Source: Spirulina sp. SIO3F2
GTDB taxonomy: Bacteria > Cyanobacteriota > Cyanobacteriia > Cyanobacteriales > Spirulinaceae
Length of the DNA stretch: 64,000 bases
Assembly: GCA_010672165.1 (NCBI GenBank)
Contig: JAAHHN010000004.1
Location: 1-64,000, forward strand
Reading direction: 5' to 3'
Part shown: piece by piece, positions 36,886 through 45,374 of the stretch
Numbering within the stretch: position 1 is the first letter of the stretch
How the letters are laid out: each line of letters begins with the position of its first letter
Position numbers and translations under genes: made by a program
The notes under the pieces: generated by a model
Databases searched by the model: none
The model's input: the letters and a program-made list of their open reading frames with translations, nothing else
Told to the model about the DNA's origin: nothing

Positions 36886-37692
36886 TCACTTTCTGGCGAT
36901 CGCGTACAAAACCTCAACTTCAAGCTGTGTGATGTTCTGGTTGCGGAGCTGCTCCAGGTTTGCTGATCGAATCCGCTCCCGAACCGCTGGCTCTAATTGC
37001 TCAATCAGGCCTCGCACGCCACCACCCAGTAGCATTGTCCACCAATCTTCGGGAGTATGGAGTGGCTGAAAATCAGTTTCAGAGATAACGTCAACTTGGG
37101 TTGCTCCCCCGGCTTCAAGTAAGGTTCGCAAGGCTTCCGGTTCAACAATGCGATCCCACGGGGCTTCCGTTTTAACCAAATCGGGACGTTCGGCAGTGAG
37201 CACCTCCCAAAACATTTGACCTGCGGGTTCAAAGACAGACTTGCCCCAGGATGTAATCGCTAGTTGTCCCCCCGGGCGCACCATCCGCCAGAGTTCTTGG
37301 ATACCCTGCTCCATATCAGGTACAAAGAAAATACCAAACACCGAGACGATCGCGTCAAAACTGGCATCCGGTAAGCCCAACTTCTCAAAATCCCCCATCT
37401 GAAATTCAATATTGATTAAGCCCTGTTTTTGGGCTTTCGCTCGCCCCAAGTCTAAGAGCGCATCGGCTAAATCAACACCCAACACCGAACCCGTTGGCCC
37501 CACCTGATGTGCAGCAACCAGTGCAGAAGCACCCGTCCCACAACAGACATCCAGAATGCGATCGCCAGTTTGGAGCTGCAAACGGTCAACTGTTCGTTGG
37601 CCATAGCGATGCCAAAAGGAGAGGGCGGGTGCATCAAAGGTGTCGGCTGCCCGGTTAAAGGTGTTGATAATTCGTTGATAATGTTCCTGCAT
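36886..37692 (-). CDS. Class I SAM-dependent methyltransferase
   Basis: A 268-residue methyltransferase of the UbiE/MenG-like group. The SAM motif I is ILDVCCGTGASALVAA, followed by VLGVDLADALLDLGR (motif I acidic loop), GDFEKLGLPDASFDAIVSVFGIFFV and a post-motif MVRPGGQLAITSW. The substrate is unknown; small-molecule methylation is most likely. It converges on the ABC ATPase gene with 15 nt between stops. Confidence 0.87.
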   Translation of the reverse strand: MQEHYQRIINTFNRAADTFDAPALSFWHRYGQRTVDRLQLQTGDRILDVCCGTGASALVAAHQVGPTGSVLGVDLADALLDLGRAKAQKQGLINIEFQMGDFEKLGLPDASFDAIVSVFGIFFVPDMEQGIQELWRMVRPGGQLAITSWGKSVFEPAGQMFWEVLTAERPDLVKTEAPWDRIVEPEALRTLLEAGGATQVDVISETDFQPLHTPEDWWTMLLGGGVRGLIEQLEPAVRERIRSANLEQLRNQNITQLEVEVLYAIARK

Positions 37693-37979
37693 CGTGAATG
37701 GGTTAGAGCTTCAGTAAAAATACTGAAGTTCATGATCAGTAAACAATTTATTAAAGGAATAACACTGATAAAGATCAATGCACATCAACATTTGCTGAAA
37801 ATGCCTGTCCTAAGATTCGCACAGCAAGGGACAATGTGAATAAAGTTATGCCCTAAAAACTGAAAGGATCTTTTCAGATGTTCTGATCTCGGGTGTTACT
37901 CACAGAAGACAGGCATAATGCCCTCGTTTGAGCACGTTAATCGATGGGTCGTCCTCTTGTAAGCTGCTGACTGCTACTC

Positions 37980-39458
37980 ATGCGTTCATCCCAATCTGAT
38001 TTCCCCACACCTGAGTTCTCTGAGAGTGACCTCCGTCACCCTAGTACAGCCCTCTTTAGTCGCGGTATTCGTTTTGGTTGGTTACGGAGTATACTCTTCA
38101 TCGTTTTAGATGCTGCAATGGTGACAATGGCTTGGGTGTTTGCCAAACGGTTAGCGGCGGCTGTTCCCTGGTTTCAAACCGTGGGTTCATTTTCACTACT
38201 CTCTCGTAATCCTCAGCAAGTGGGTTTCCTAGCGCCTATTTTGATCATTACTCTGGGGATGATTGCCGCAGCAGGATTGTATGGTGAGCGGAGCTTTCGC
38301 CGTCGTTATAGCAATTTAGTCATTTGTTTAACCCTGTCTCAGATCTTGCTGGTTACGATTACCTTTTTATATCAACCGGGTGTGATGTTTTCTCGCTCCA
38401 CATTCTCACTGGCTTGGATTCTCACTGTCATTCTGGTCATTCTTGGACGTTGGTCTGCAGAAATAACAATTACACTGCTACGCCAAGGTGGAACAATCAC
38501 TCGAAAAATTGCCTTGGTGGGCTATCCCGATGATATGGAACGGGCAGCTTTGATGTTGCATTTGGTCAGTAAGAAAGAGTTTACCATTGTTGCCCAATTT
38601 GATATCCGTAACCTGGACGATCTAGAACATTGGCATACACAACTCCATCAGATGTATGCGGAAGAAGTGGGTGAAATTTTCATGTGCTCTTGGCAATCTG
38701 TAACCAATCCGATGGAATTTTACTGGAATATAAAAACCACAGGTTTGAATCTCCGTATCTTGCCTGTGGATTTGGAAATTCCGAACCAACGTCCCAAGAT
38801 TGAGATGATTGGTAGTCTACCCACCATTGTCTTTTCTCCGCCCGCTCTCTTGGGCACAGACTTTTGGTTGAAGCGTATCTTTGACCTAATTGCCTCAGCA
38901 GCAATTTTGATCCTTGCCAGTCCGTTATATATCACCCTGGCAATTTTAATTAAGCTCGATTCGCCTGGACCCATTTTTTACAAGCAAAAGCGGGTGGGAT
39001 TACGAGGGCGACAAATTAAAGTCTGGAAGTTCCGCACGATGGTGCAGAATGCCGACAAGCTCCAAGCCAAATTGGAGTCCCAAAATCAAACTGATGGTGT
39101 TTTGTTCAAAATCAAAGATGATCCGCGCATTACATCTGTGGGGAAATTTCTACGTCGCTACAGCTTGGATGAAATTCCTCAGGTGATCAATGTGCTACTC
39201 GGTAATATGAGTCTCGTGGGACCTCGGCCGTTGCCGTTGCGGGATGTGGAGCGGTTTGAAGAACATCATCATCTGCGTCACAACGTGATGCCAGGAATCA
39301 CAGGCTTATGGCAGGTCTCGGGGCGATCGGACATTATTGATTTTGATGAAGCGTTTAAACTTGATATCACCTATATCCAGAACTGGTCGTTGGGGCTGGA
39401 CTTTCAGATTCTGATGCGCACGGTCAAGGTCGTCCTCGGCAAGGATGGAGCGTATTGA
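37980..39458 (+). CDS. Polyprenyl-phosphate sugar-1-phosphate transferase (WbaP/CpsE-like)
   Basis: A 492-residue membrane protein that starts lipid-linked polysaccharide synthesis by moving a sugar-1-phosphate from a nucleotide sugar to undecaprenyl phosphate. The N-terminal half has four to five membrane helices and a CoA-binding-like domain (KIALVGYPDDMERAALML). The C-terminal catalytic domain has FWLKRIFDLIASAAIL, LDSPGPIFYKQKRVGLRG, VWKFRTMV, LRRYSLDEIPQVINVL, MSLVGPRPLP and PGITGLWQVSGRSD. It may feed the glycan pathway whose operon starts at about 53.7 kb. It ends 3 nt from the convergent rnz stop. Confidence 0.92.
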   Translation: MRSSQSDFPTPEFSESDLRHPSTALFSRGIRFGWLRSILFIVLDAAMVTMAWVFAKRLAAAVPWFQTVGSFSLLSRNPQQVGFLAPILIITLGMIAAAGLYGERSFRRRYSNLVICLTLSQILLVTITFLYQPGVMFSRSTFSLAWILTVILVILGRWSAEITITLLRQGGTITRKIALVGYPDDMERAALMLHLVSKKEFTIVAQFDIRNLDDLEHWHTQLHQMYAEEVGEIFMCSWQSVTNPMEFYWNIKTTGLNLRILPVDLEIPNQRPKIEMIGSLPTIVFSPPALLGTDFWLKRIFDLIASAAILILASPLYITLAILIKLDSPGPIFYKQKRVGLRGRQIKVWKFRTMVQNADKLQAKLESQNQTDGVLFKIKDDPRITSVGKFLRRYSLDEIPQVINVLLGNMSLVGPRPLPLRDVERFEEHHHLRHNVMPGITGLWQVSGRSDIIDFDEAFKLDITYIQNWSLGLDFQILMRTVKVVLGKDGAY

Positions 39459-39461
39459 GCC

Positions 39462-40394
39462 TTAACGATGGCGTTCTAGGGCATAGGTAAAAAAGTCATG
39501 GGCAAGTTTGGTATTCGGGAAAATCGCTTGAGCCTCAGCTAAGAGATCTTCCAGTTGAATAGCGTTTCCTGGTGCATAGCGGGGGCTAAAGTGTGTCATC
39601 AAAAGGGTTTGTACTTGAGCGAGCTGGGCAACTTGAGCTGCCATTGTCGAGGTGGAATGGAGGCGATCGAAGGCCATTTGGGCGTCCTGATGGGCAAAGG
39701 TTGCCTCATGGATGAGCACATCTACCGATTGAGCCAGTTCTACAGCCGCGTCACAAAACACAGTATCTGTACAATAAGACCATTTACGCCCCACTTCTGG
39801 CTTGCCGCAGAGTTCTGTTCCCCGAATGGTACGACCATCGTCCAGGGTAACGGTTTTACCCTGTTTGAGCTGCCCATAAATGGGTCCCGGTGGAATTCCG
39901 AGCGCTTGGGCTTGTTCGAGTTGAAACCGACCCGGACGATCTTTTTCTACAATGCGATAGCCATAGGCCGGCACTCGATGGGTTAATTTGGCGCAAGAGA
40001 CACAAAACTGGTCATCTTCATACACAATCCCTGTGCTGATGCGATGAACTGTAATGCGTCGGGCAATATCCATATAGGAGTAACGGCTACAGGCATCAAT
40101 ATAGTCTTTAAGACCGCCTGGACCATACAGATCAATAGTTTGCCCCGTTCCAGCTAGACCACAACTGGCGATCAAGCCCATCAATCCAAAAATATGATCG
40201 CCGTGCAGGTGGGTAATGAAAATGCGGCGGATCTGTGAGGGTTTAAGGTCGCTGCGTAACAATTGATGTTGAGTGCCTTCTCCGCAGTCAAAGAGCCAAA
40301 CCTCGGCTTGTTGCGGTAAGCGAAAGGCGACGCTGGATACATTGCGCGATCGTGTTGGTACTCCAGAACTGGTTCCAAGAAACGTAATTTCCAC
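39462..40394 (-). CDS. rnz: Ribonuclease Z
   Basis: tRNA 3'-end endonuclease of the metallo-beta-lactamase fold, 310 residues. The zinc motif HLHGDH (H62, H64, D66, H67) is intact, with further ligands in THRVPAYG, DTVFCD and MTHFSPRY. The start is taken as the GTG at 40392-40394, where the protein begins with the family's EITFLGTSSGVPTRSRNVSS; the frame is open to an ATG at 40505 but that adds 37 unlike residues. A long substrate-binding arm (GPGGLKDYIDACSR, GIPPGPIYGQLKQG) is present. Confidence 0.94.
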   Translation of the reverse strand: MEITFLGTSSGVPTRSRNVSSVAFRLPQQAEVWLFDCGEGTQHQLLRSDLKPSQIRRIFITHLHGDHIFGLMGLIASCGLAGTGQTIDLYGPGGLKDYIDACSRYSYMDIARRITVHRISTGIVYEDDQFCVSCAKLTHRVPAYGYRIVEKDRPGRFQLEQAQALGIPPGPIYGQLKQGKTVTLDDGRTIRGTELCGKPEVGRKWSYCTDTVFCDAAVELAQSVDVLIHEATFAHQDAQMAFDRLHSTSTMAAQVAQLAQVQTLLMTHFSPRYAPGNAIQLEDLLAEAQAIFPNTKLAHDFFTYALERHR

Positions 40395-40570
40395 CTGCTG
40401 AGCGTTGAATTTTTCTTTATCTTGACGCGATCGCTGACTGAAAACAAGGCTAAATTTAGAGTGTGCTATCCGGTAGCGCCCAAAACTGCTCCCAAAGCCC
40501 ATCATTCCGAGGTAGAGCTAGACAATCCCCATACAAAACCATTCCTCTAAATGAGCAAAAATGCCTAAAA

Positions 40571-40604
40571 TAGAGGTATGCGAGTCGGGTGTGCAATACC
40601 TCTA
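40571..40604 (+). promoter_or_regulatory. Leader hairpin TAGAGGTAT/ATACCTCTA
   Basis: Perfect 9-bp inverted repeat with a 16-nt loop, 16 nt upstream of the strong ribosome site of the mini-ORF. It could act at the RNA level in the leader or at the DNA level as an operator. Confidence 0.5.
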
Positions 40605-40634
40605 AAGGGTTAATTCAACTGAGGAGGTGACAGA

Positions 40635-40670
40635 ATGATTGGTGAAGACTCAGCACACACCGTACAGTAA
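40635..40670 (+). CDS. Possible 11-residue leader peptide
   Basis: ATG at 40635 follows GAGGAGGTGA (40621-40630), an almost full complement to the 16S rRNA 3' end at a spacing of 4 nt, stronger than any ribosome site on the larger genes here. The frame is MIGEDSAHTVQ then TAA. It lies 252 nt upstream of the gene at 40923. It may be a translated leader or a site where ribosome occupancy matters more than the peptide. Confidence 0.4.
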   Translation: MIGEDSAHTVQ

Positions 40671-40809
40671 TTACAAAATAGGTTGGCTCCACATCACGAT
40701 ACGACAACTGTTAGCTGGAAAGCAGCTTACCTAATGTTGCTCATGCTGTAGGCAATTTACTCCTGTTGAGTCGACCTATGGGTGAATCAGTATAACTAGA
40801 GTCGGTGTG

Positions 40810-40865
40810 CTGCTCAGTACCCGAAGTTTCTTCGATCGCTTGTGTGCTTAGTCACGGTCGAGCAG
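40810..40865 (+). ncRNA. Nested hairpin in leader (candidate structured RNA)
   Basis: CTGCTC (40810-40815) pairs with GAGCAG (40860-40865), enclosing a perfect hairpin CGAAG-TTT-CTTCG (40822-40834). With the upstream hairpin and the T7 run at 40897-40903 this outlines an RNA of about 300 nt. No known RNA family was recognised. Confidence 0.35.
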
Positions 40866-40922
40866 GTTTATCACCTTTAGACTAAGGATTAGAGTGCTTT
40901 TTTTGCCCTTGATGTAGCATTT

Positions 40923-41444
40923 ATGTCCCAGCAGGCCCTCAGCCGAAATCCTTTATTTCGCCCAACCCAAGTGCTTAACCAGTTGCACAGTGGGCAACTG
41001 TTTTATGTGCGGGCCAATCGAGGTAATGGTATGGTCATTTGTCACACCCATTATGCTGAAATTGTTGGCCCTGGTAGTGCTGTGGGGGGGGTAATTGATC
41101 TCGATTGTGTTCGTTTGCTGCCGCTGGGCAAAGTAGCACTGACTTATCCCGAATCTCGCGATCGCAAACGCCAATCACACCAGGTTCGTCGTCAATGGAT
41201 GGCTGCCACTCGTAAAATCGTTGACTGCACTGTGCCTCTGAAACGCGCTCAGCTTATCATTTCAACCATGAGTCGTTATTTTGGGTCGGCGGTGGTAGCG
41301 AACTTGGAAGATGAGGTACTGAGTAATATTGTGGGGGTGTTACCTGACACCCTAACCTTGGCTCGCCAAGCCCATAAACAACAGAAGGCTCGGAAACTAC
41401 GCCTATCTCAAGCATCTCGTATTGCTGCTACCGTCAGGTCCTGA
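40923..41444 (+). CDS. Conserved hypothetical protein
   Basis: A 173-residue basic soluble protein, not recognised. It contains GQLFYVRANRGNGMVICHTHYAEIVGPG near the N-terminus and a charged C-terminal helix (ARQAHKQQKARKLRLSQASR). The sequence suggests a small beta domain followed by helices, compatible with nucleic-acid binding, but no motif proves it. It has an unusually long structured leader with a mini-ORF, and its last 72 nt are part of a duplicated segment copied again 180 bp downstream. Confidence 0.7.
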   Translation: MSQQALSRNPLFRPTQVLNQLHSGQLFYVRANRGNGMVICHTHYAEIVGPGSAVGGVIDLDCVRLLPLGKVALTYPESRDRKRQSHQVRRQWMAATRKIVDCTVPLKRAQLIISTMSRYFGSAVVANLEDEVLSNIVGVLPDTLTLARQAHKQQKARKLRLSQASRIAATVRS

Positions 41445-41479
41445 CAAGATTTGAGCGTTGAAATCGCGTAGTGCCGAGC
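41373..41479. repeat. Direct duplication, copy 1
   Basis: This segment covers the 3' end of the gene at 40923 and its downstream flank. It recurs at 41558-41658 with a few substitutions and small deletions; CAAGCATCTCGTATTGCTGC and CCTGACAAGATTTGAGCGTT are shared exactly. Confidence 0.75.
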
Positions 41480-41557
41480 CACTATCACATTAACACAAAT
41501 CACTAGACTACGGTTGCAAGACAGCAAGTCGATGATGCGAGAAGACTAACTTTAATG

Positions 41558-41658
41558 CATAAAAAACAGCCCGGGAACTACGCCTATTTCAAGCATCTCG
41601 TATTGCTGCTACTTCCGTCCTGACAAGATTTGAGCGTTGAGATCGCGTAGTGCCGAGC
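41558..41658. repeat. Direct duplication, copy 2
   Basis: Second copy of the 41373-41479 segment. A 3-nt loss and other changes destroy the coding frame, so it is a relic of the gene's 3' end lying between that gene and thf1. Confidence 0.75.
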
Positions 41659-41682
41659 TAAGCGCTATTCTAAAGCAAGCAT

Positions 41683-42384
41683 TTAGGAGTCGCTTGGCAC
41701 TGAATCAGCAGGAGCTTGCTCTGCTTCGCGATTCTCCCGTTGCTTACGGCTTGCTTCAAGGGCATCGGCGAGAACTTCTTTGGCTTGACTGAGCTTATCC
41801 AAATTACTTTGATAAAGTTCTAGATCTTTTTTGAGTTTTTCCGCAGGCAGATGCAGGGTCTTACCCATTTCTTGTAACGTTATTTGAGCCTGTTCTTGGT
41901 CAAGTGCTTCATCTGTAGCTTGCTCTAATACTGTGTAGAGACCAATCGCAAACAGACGACTGTACTTAAAGGAATCATTGAAGGCGATCGCCTTAAGCGC
42001 ATCGTAAAGTGGCTGGGCTGCCGCGACAGACACCAACGCACTGTCCCAAGTAGCGAGTTGTTCAGGGGTAAGTTGAGTCGCAATTGTGTTCAAAGTCTGA
42101 GCATCTTGGCGACATTGCTCAGGGCTATTACCAACCGCAGTGCAAAGGGCACTAAAGATGGAATCCAAATCTGAAATGGGTGTATACCCTGACATGAAGC
42201 GATCGAATGCTGTAGTGACACCCAAAGCATAGACGGAGTCATATCGAAAAGCCGCATTGACTGAGAGCAGATGCATCTCCACCATCAGCTCTTCGATGAC
42301 GCGTCGGTAAATCGAATTAATTGGACGGGTGTGCTGGGCGTAAAAGTCGCGTTTCGCATCTGAGACCGTTCGAACAATATCCAC
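41683..42384 (-). CDS. thf1: Thylakoid formation/PSII biogenesis protein Thf1 (Psp29)
   Basis: A 233-residue protein needed in cyanobacteria and plants for normal photosystem II biogenesis and FtsH2/FtsH3 protease amount; it acts at the thylakoid membrane surface. It begins with the family's RTVSDAKRDFYAQHTRPINSIYRRVIEELMVEMHLL and continues FRYDSVYALGVTTAFDRFM and AFNDSFKYSRLFAIGLYTVLE, ending in a charged coiled coil. The start is uncertain: GTG at 42382-42384 gives a typical N-terminus, and a TTG at 42408 adds eight residues. No ATG precedes the conserved part. Confidence 0.93.
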   Translation of the reverse strand: MDIVRTVSDAKRDFYAQHTRPINSIYRRVIEELMVEMHLLSVNAAFRYDSVYALGVTTAFDRFMSGYTPISDLDSIFSALCTAVGNSPEQCRQDAQTLNTIATQLTPEQLATWDSALVSVAAAQPLYDALKAIAFNDSFKYSRLFAIGLYTVLEQATDEALDQEQAQITLQEMGKTLHLPAEKLKKDLELYQSNLDKLSQAKEVLADALEASRKQRENREAEQAPADSVPSDS

Positions 42385-42513
42385 AAGTGCTGATGGGCAA
42401 AAGAACAACGCTTTCTATTGTTGCATAAGCCCTCCACTTTTCTGGGCGAAGGTTATGACTGCTAGCAAAGGGTGAGGCACAACCACTGTTTGGAGGAAGT
42501 CGTCCTCAACCCG

Positions 42514-42882
42514 CTAGCTAGCCATACCTCTCGCTCCGCCTTCTAACGCTTCTTCTTCTGTTTCAAAAATCTCGAAGACCGAATCCATCATCGTGACTTC
42601 AAAAACCAGCTTGGCTTCAGGATGAACATTACAAATTCGGAAGCTACCGCTGACCTTGTCTGCATCTCGCATCCCTGCGACTAAAGAGGTTAAACCAGAA
42701 CTGTCGATGAAATTGACTTGGCTAAGGTTCACAACCACATGGGAACTGAGCCGGGAAATGCATTCTTGCAACTTGAGCCGGAACTGCCAAGCTGTGGTGA
42801 TATCTAAGCGACCACTCGGAGCCAAAATAATGACCTTAGTGTCATCTGGGGTGGTATGTTCTTTCTGTTCAATGTGAATCAC
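42514..42882 (-). CDS. STAS domain anti-sigma-factor antagonist-like protein
   Basis: A 122-residue STAS domain protein of the SpoIIAA/RsbV type. The phosphorylatable motif is FIDSSGLTSLV (DSSG, residues 60-63), preceded by HVVVNLSQVN. Such proteins relay PP2C/HPK-like partner-switching signals; no partner kinase or phosphatase lies beside it. The start is GTG at 42880-42882. The acidic C-terminus ends EEALEGGARGMAS. It lies 130 nt upstream of thf1 on the same strand, so co-transcription is possible. Confidence 0.9.
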   Translation of the reverse strand: MIHIEQKEHTTPDDTKVIILAPSGRLDITTAWQFRLKLQECISRLSSHVVVNLSQVNFIDSSGLTSLVAGMRDADKVSGSFRICNVHPEAKLVFEVTMMDSVFEIFETEEEALEGGARGMAS

Positions 42883-43307
42883 GCGTCAATTCGCCTCAAA
42901 CTTGAGTACAGGTCTTATGTGATCTATGATCTATAGAGGTCGTCCAACCCGATTATATGGTATCAGCATAGCATCGCCACAACAGAGAACTGAGCACAAA
43001 GCGACGTCGATCAGTTTGAAGCAAATGCTCCAGCAACCAAACAGATTCAGCCGCTCGATTAAATTAAATTGCGACTAAGTTGCATGGCTAAACTCTAAGT
43101 GCGACCAAGCCGGATTCCGCTTACCTGCAAAATCCAGGCACTATGTTGACCTATCGACGATACCTGGTGTAAACACCATGTTCCAGATTGAACCTTTTGG
43201 ATTGTCCTTGAAAACAACCGCTGATACCAGCCATCACTTTGTCCACAGACTGGCTCGTTAAATCCGGATAACCTCATAAAAGCTCTATGGCTATCTAAAT
43301 AGAATGT
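42883..43307. other. Spacer between STAS gene and hemF
   Basis: About 425 nt; a 60-codon frame at 43095-43277 has no support. I see no hairpin with a T-run for hemF termination and no repeats. Confidence 0.5.
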
Positions 43308-44348
43308 TTAAACTGCTGACCCTGGCCAGTGAATCCAGTCTTGAGGTTTCAAAAAGGTTTCATAGAGCTGGGCTTCTGGTGTTCCTGCTTCAGGATAATA
43401 GCTATATTCCCAGCGAACCAGTGGCGGCAGGGACATTAGAATAGACTCTGTCCGGCCATTCGTTTGCAGCCCAAAAATCGTACCGCGATCATAAACCAAG
43501 TTAAATTCAACATAACGTCCGCGACGATAGAGCTGGAAATCCCGTTCGCGTTCACCATATTCGATGGCTTGACGGCGTTCGGCAATCGGGACATAAGCGT
43601 CTAAAAAGCTCCGACCACAGTCTTGAACAAACGCAAACAAGTCTTCCCAGGAGCGGGGCTCAAGTTCATCAAGACTCCGACTGTACTGAGATGCGGATTT
43701 TTCAGGATGCGGCCCACGATACAGCTTGCCCTGACCATCTTGGTAGTCAAAAAAGATACCGCCAATCCCTCGGGTCTCTTGACGATGCTTGAGATAAAAA
43801 TATTCATCACACCAGGGTTTAAAGACGTTGTAATACTCAGGGTGATGACGATCGCAAGCGGCTTTAAACGTTTTGTGAAAATGCTGTGCATCCTCAGCAA
43901 ATGGGTAATACGGTGTAAGATCTGCCCCCCCCCCAAACCACCAAACCGGGCCCGCTTCAAAATACCGATAGTTGAGATGCACAGTGGGGATGTATGGACT
44001 TTTGGGGTGCAACACCATAGATGTGCCTGTAGCATAGAACGAATGGCCTGCTGCCTCGGGGCGATGCTTCAGAATCGAGGGAGGCAACGTCTTGCCCCAA
44101 ACCTCTGAAAAATTAACACCCCCTTGCTCAAAAATCCGCCCTTCAGACATGACGCGCGATCGGCCGCCACCTCCCTCAGGGCGTTGCCAAGCATCTTCCT
44201 GGAACTGGCCCACCTTATCGAACGTCTCCAAACCTTGACAAATCTCATCCTGTAGCGACTGCATAAATGCGCTAATGCGATCGCGGGAATCCTCAGGAGG
44301 CAAATACTTTGTTGAAGTTCTCTTAATCGACGGAGCCGAAGCGGTCAT
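43308..44348 (-). CDS. hemF: Oxygen-dependent coproporphyrinogen III oxidase
   Basis: Converts coproporphyrinogen III to protoporphyrinogen IX with O2, in haem and chlorophyll synthesis. The 346-residue protein is the usual length. Signature stretches are [87 protein letters not shown] and [11 protein letters not shown] 44346-44348 lies 4 bp from a perfect 10-bp palindrome. Single gene. Confidence 0.96.
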   Translation of the reverse strand: MTASAPSIKRTSTKYLPPEDSRDRISAFMQSLQDEICQGLETFDKVGQFQEDAWQRPEGGGGRSRVMSEGRIFEQGGVNFSEVWGKTLPPSILKHRPEAAGHSFYATGTSMVLHPKSPYIPTVHLNYRYFEAGPVWWFGGGADLTPYYPFAEDAQHFHKTFKAACDRHHPEYYNVFKPWCDEYFYLKHRQETRGIGGIFFDYQDGQGKLYRGPHPEKSASQYSRSLDELEPRSWEDLFAFVQDCGRSFLDAYVPIAERRQAIEYGERERDFQLYRRGRYVEFNLVYDRGTIFGLQTNGRTESILMSLPPLVRWEYSYYPEAGTPEAQLYETFLKPQDWIHWPGSAV

Positions 44349-44351
44349 ATA

Positions 44352-44361
44352 AGGTATACCT
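44352..44361. promoter_or_regulatory. Palindrome AGGTATACCT next to hemF start
   Basis: Perfect 10-bp palindrome ending 4 bp from the hemF ATG. Too close for an upstream promoter element; it could be an operator over the transcript start or chance. Confidence 0.3.
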
Positions 44362-44457
44362 ACTATTTACAAGTAAAGATTGATAGCTAATGTGAGATTA
44401 GTGTAGAGCCACAAGAAAACCCTTTAAGGCTTTGATAATACCTAGGTTTGCCCTTTA

Positions 44458-44469
44458 GGGTAATTACCC
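44458..44469. promoter_or_regulatory. Palindrome GGGTAATTACCC in hemF upstream region
   Basis: Perfect 12-bp palindrome about 110 bp upstream of hemF and 350 bp upstream of the divergent gene. Size and symmetry fit a dimeric repressor or activator site; no regulator is identified. Confidence 0.4.
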
Positions 44470-44819
44470 AGGAAGCGTAGGCAGCTAAGCAGTAGCGCAC
44501 TCCACTGATTCAGTCTCACACAATGTCTTAAGCTTTGCTTAGCAATGGCTTGAGAACTAATGTTTATGACAACCCTATTAGGTTTTGTCAACTCTACCTT
44601 AAATTGTTGGGTTTCGATCTTCTCATGATTTCTTGGCTAAACTTCATGAGAACTTACAATTCGCAACACAGTGATCGCTTTACAGCAACTATTTCCGCCG
44701 AGATTGGCTTAATTTATATAGAGAGACCAATTGGAGAATTGCGCTAGAGACCACTTTGAGACCGATAACAATTTTCTACAATTAGTGGCCGAACTGGGAA
44801 TTTTCAAATAACAAGCTGC

Positions 44820-45290
44820 ATGATCTATCAACTGTCCTTCAAAATCTTGATTGCACGGGGCAAGCTGTTTTGTCAGTGTTCACTCAACAAGCGCTACCGT
44901 GTGTTGTGCCAAGCACCTGTTGATACCCTCTGGCAGAAAATCAGCAATTTGGCGGATGTATCATGGAATCCATTGTTAGACCGAGTGAATGTCCCCAAAG
45001 GTTTAGTGCCTAAACCAGGTTTGATCTATCAGGTTGTGACCCGGTTTACCCCCATCCCTGTGCGAATTTTTGTGGAACAAGTTGATCCTCGCAAGTTGTT
45101 GAGTATTCGTTTTCTGGCGATTCCTGGGGTTGAAAATCGGGTCAGTTACCAATTCGAGTCCACAGTCTGTGGAACATATATTTCCTACTCAGTCACCATG
45201 CAAGGTTGGCTCTCTCCGTTATGGTGGTGGGTGGTACGTCCCTATGCCGCCCGAGTGGCGCTGAGTCTTGCTCAAGCTGTTGAGGGGTAA
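44820..45290 (+). CDS. SRPBCC (START/polyketide-cyclase-like) family protein
   Basis: A 156-residue protein with a helix-grip fold pattern: APVDTLWQKISNLADVSWNPLLD, IRFLAIPGVENRVSYQFE, TYISYSVTMQGWLSPLWWWVVRPY. This family binds hydrophobic ligands in a central cavity; the ligand here is unknown. The N-terminal 25 residues are extra compared with simple relatives, so an internal start is possible. It lies 85 nt upstream of the mrp-like gene on the same strand. Confidence 0.8.
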   Translation: MIYQLSFKILIARGKLFCQCSLNKRYRVLCQAPVDTLWQKISNLADVSWNPLLDRVNVPKGLVPKPGLIYQVVTRFTPIPVRIFVEQVDPRKLLSIRFLAIPGVENRVSYQFESTVCGTYISYSVTMQGWLSPLWWWVVRPYAARVALSLAQAVEG

Positions 45291-45374
45291 AACTTCTGAG
45301 CACGAACGTGTAGGATCAACTCACATCAAATTTCCTGAGTTTTTGCATATCGCGTTCTGAACGCATCATTATCA

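Larger units (their letters stand above)
40395..40922. other. Long structured non-coding region / 5' leader
   Basis: About 528 nt between rnz and the gene at 40923, of which the left 110 nt are an open extension of the rnz frame. The remainder holds a 9-bp hairpin (40571-40604), a mini-ORF with a very strong ribosome site (40635-40670), nested inverted repeats (40810-40865) and a T7 run at 40897-40903, 20 nt before the next ATG. It looks like a structured leader or an independent small RNA on the plus strand. Confidence 0.5.
44349..44819. other. Divergent spacer upstream of hemF and the SRPBCC gene
   Basis: About 471 nt. It holds two perfect palindromes (44352-44361 and 44458-44469), listed separately, and an unsupported 70-codon frame at 44535-44747. 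Promoters of the two divergent genes should lie here. Confidence 0.5.

Noticed and set aside
40395-40505. Longer N-terminus for RNase Z
   Set aside because: Family members begin at the EITFLGTSSG stretch; the GTG at 40394 explains this without the 37 extra residues.
43095-43277. 60-codon minus-strand frame between the STAS gene and hemF
   Set aside because: No ribosome site, no recognisable motif, and composition unlike neighbouring proteins; looks like chance.
44535-44747. 70-codon plus-strand frame upstream of the SRPBCC gene
   Set aside because: No supporting start signal or family; it lies in the promoter region of two divergent genes.
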